64,000 nucleotides of DNA from Streptomyces sp. man185 (lineage in GTDB: Bacteria; Actinomycetota; Actinomycetes; Streptomycetales; Streptomycetaceae), in contig NTHE01000036.1 of the NCBI GenBank assembly GCA_002551355.1, positions 1 to 64,000 on the forward strand, read 5' to 3'. Position numbers and translations under genes: made by a program. How positions within the stretch are numbered: position 1 is the stretch's first letter; every line of letters starts with the position of its first letter. A model generated the notes under the pieces. That model saw only the letters and a program-made list of their open reading frames with translations, did not search any database and had not been told where the DNA came from. Below are positions 63,029 through 64,000 of the stretch, one piece after another.

Positions 63029-64000
63029 CTGGCTACCTCCGCAAGCTCGTGGTGTTCGGCCACCAGGTCGACGCCCTCGGTGCCCACTGCCTTTGCCTCG
63101 ACCATACGGCCCGGCACGAGTCCCTCGCGTGTGGTGAAGACCACCTGGCCATCCGTTTCGGGAGCCTGGTGGGCCGCGCGCCCGATCGCGACCTCGCCGT
63201 CGTCCTCCGACTCCACGGACTCCACGAGCACCTGGAGGGTCTCGCCGACGCGCTCCTCGGCCCGCTGCGAGGTCAGCTCCTCGGCCAGCTGGGAGATGTG
63301 GGCCAGGCGCTCCGCGATGACGTCGGCGTCCAGCTTGTTCTCGTAGCCGACCGCCTCGGTGCCCTCCTCGTCGGAGTAGCCGAAGACGCCGATCGCGTCG
63401 AGGCGGGCGCCGGTGAGGAAGCGTTCCAGCTCGGCGAGGTCCGCCTCGGTCTCGCCGGGGAAGCCGACGATGAAGTTGGAGCGGGCGCCGGCCTCGGGGG
63501 CCTTGCTCCGGATGGTGTCCAAAAGCTCCAGGAAGCGGTCGGTGTCGCCGAAGCGGCGCATCGTGCGCAGCACGCTCGGGGAGGAGTGCTGGAAGGAGAG
63601 GTCGAAGTACGGGGCGACCTTCGGCGTCGAGGTGAGGACGTCGATGAGGCCGGGGCGCATCTCGGCGGGCTGGAGGTAGCTGACCCGGATCCGCTCGATG
63701 CCGTCCACGTCGGCCAGCTCGGGCAGCAGGGTCTCCAGGAGGCGGATGTCGCCGAGGTCCTTGCCGTAGGAGGTGTTGTTCTCGGAGACGAGCATGACCT
63801 CCTTGACGCCCTGCTCGGCCAGCCAGCGGGTCTCCTGGAGCACGTCCGAGGGACGCCGCGAGATGAACGAGCCGCGGAAGGAGGGGATGGCGCAGAACGA
63901 GCAGCGGCGGTCGCAGCCGGAGGCGAGCTTCACCGAGGCGACGGGGCTGGTGCCGAGCCGGCGGCGCAGCGGTGCCCGCGGTCCGGAGACCGGAGCGACT
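63025..64000 (-). CDS. rimO: ribosomal protein S12 methylthiotransferase RimO (5' end beyond window)
   Basis: The frame runs off the right edge, so the N-terminal ~130 residues are missing. The visible part starts just before the radical SAM cysteines, in KLASGCDRRCSFCAIPSFRGS, and includes LVSENNTSYGKDLG, FIVGFPGETEADL, FGYSDEEGTEA and the C-terminal TRAM domain. It methylthiolates Asp of ribosomal protein S12. It is a paralogue of MiaB in this window. The stop overlaps the pgsA start. Confidence 0.95.
   Translation of the reverse strand, partial: VAPVSGPRAPLRRRLGTSPVASVKLASGCDRRCSFCAIPSFRGSFISRRPSDVLQETRWLAEQGVKEVMLVSENNTSYGKDLGDIRLLETLLPELADVDGIERIRVSYLQPAEMRPGLIDVLTSTPKVAPYFDLSFQHSSPSVLRTMRRFGDTDRFLELLDTIRSKAPEAGARSNFIVGFPGETEADLAELERFLTGARLDAIGVFGYSDEEGTEAVGYENKLDADVIAERLAHISQLAEELTSQRAEERVGETLQVLVESVESEDDGEVAIGRAAHQAPETDGQVVFTTREGLVPGRMVEAKAVGTEGVDLVAEHHELAEVAR

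Overview
The window is a contiguous stretch of a high-GC actinobacterial chromosome, almost certainly Streptomyces. The evidence is strong GC bias at third codon positions (which produces long antisense shadow frames), GTG/TTG starts, GGAGG-type ribosome binding sites, and the gene set itself: recA-recX, lexA, nrdR-nrdJ, rshA-type relA homologue, hflX, dapF, miaA/miaB, gluABCD with a GluR-GluK-like two-component system, and clgR ending in a VAA-like tail. As I recall it, this order matches the recA to rnhB region of the S. coelicolor core. No CRISPR array, rRNA, tRNA, phage or insertion sequence was seen. The first 19 bases are a Tn5/Nextera mosaic-end adapter, so the left edge is a contig end carrying library sequence.

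Layout. 0-6.4 kb: rnhB, a DUF4173-type membrane protein with a perfect LexA-like box upstream, an ADP-ribosylglycohydrolase/histidine phosphatase pair, a DUF4937-like protein and a TerD-family protein. 6.4-11.4 kb: nrdR-nrdJ (B12-dependent ribonucleotide reductase) behind two NrdR boxes, divergent from lexA, which has its own SOS box. 11.5-19.6 kb: dinG-like helicase at the end of a compact NRPS-independent siderophore operon (diaminobutyrate aminotransferase, two IucA/IucC synthetases, a GNAT). 19.9-22.5 kb: two tandem paralogous secreted lipoprotein proteases. 22.6-33.5 kb: a minus-strand housekeeping block (hflX, M1 peptidase, rshA-like, dapF, a membrane protein, miaA, a dioxygenase-like protein, miaB), interrupted on the other strand by an antitoxin-like gene with a collagen-like tail.

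33.6-40.8 kb is a glutamate island: an orphan membrane-anchored TAXI binding protein, a sensor kinase/response regulator pair and gluABCD. A flavin monooxygenase follows. 42.6-43.9 kb holds a cysteine-rich leader peptide, a hairpin, cysteine dioxygenase and a rhodanese, which looks like an attenuation-controlled cysteine catabolic operon. 44.7-46.8 kb is recA-recX with an SOS-like box. 46.8-53.2 kb is more variable: an MFS transporter remnant, an SDR, an AI-2E family transporter, DUF3046, a toroid-like hypothetical protein, and azlCD with an AraC regulator. 53.3-64 kb: lhr and a nei-type glycosylase, an SDR, dps-csbD, clgR, and the overlapping rimO-pgsA-cinA operon; rimO runs off the right edge.

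The observations most worth following are the leader-peptide/cysteine dioxygenase locus, the orphan TAXI protein beside the glutamate sensor kinase, the reduced siderophore operon without a visible iron box, the dioxygenase reading frame with no stop before miaA, and periodic duplications around stop codons at the 3' ends of several genes (recX, dapF, the SDR/AI-2E pair).
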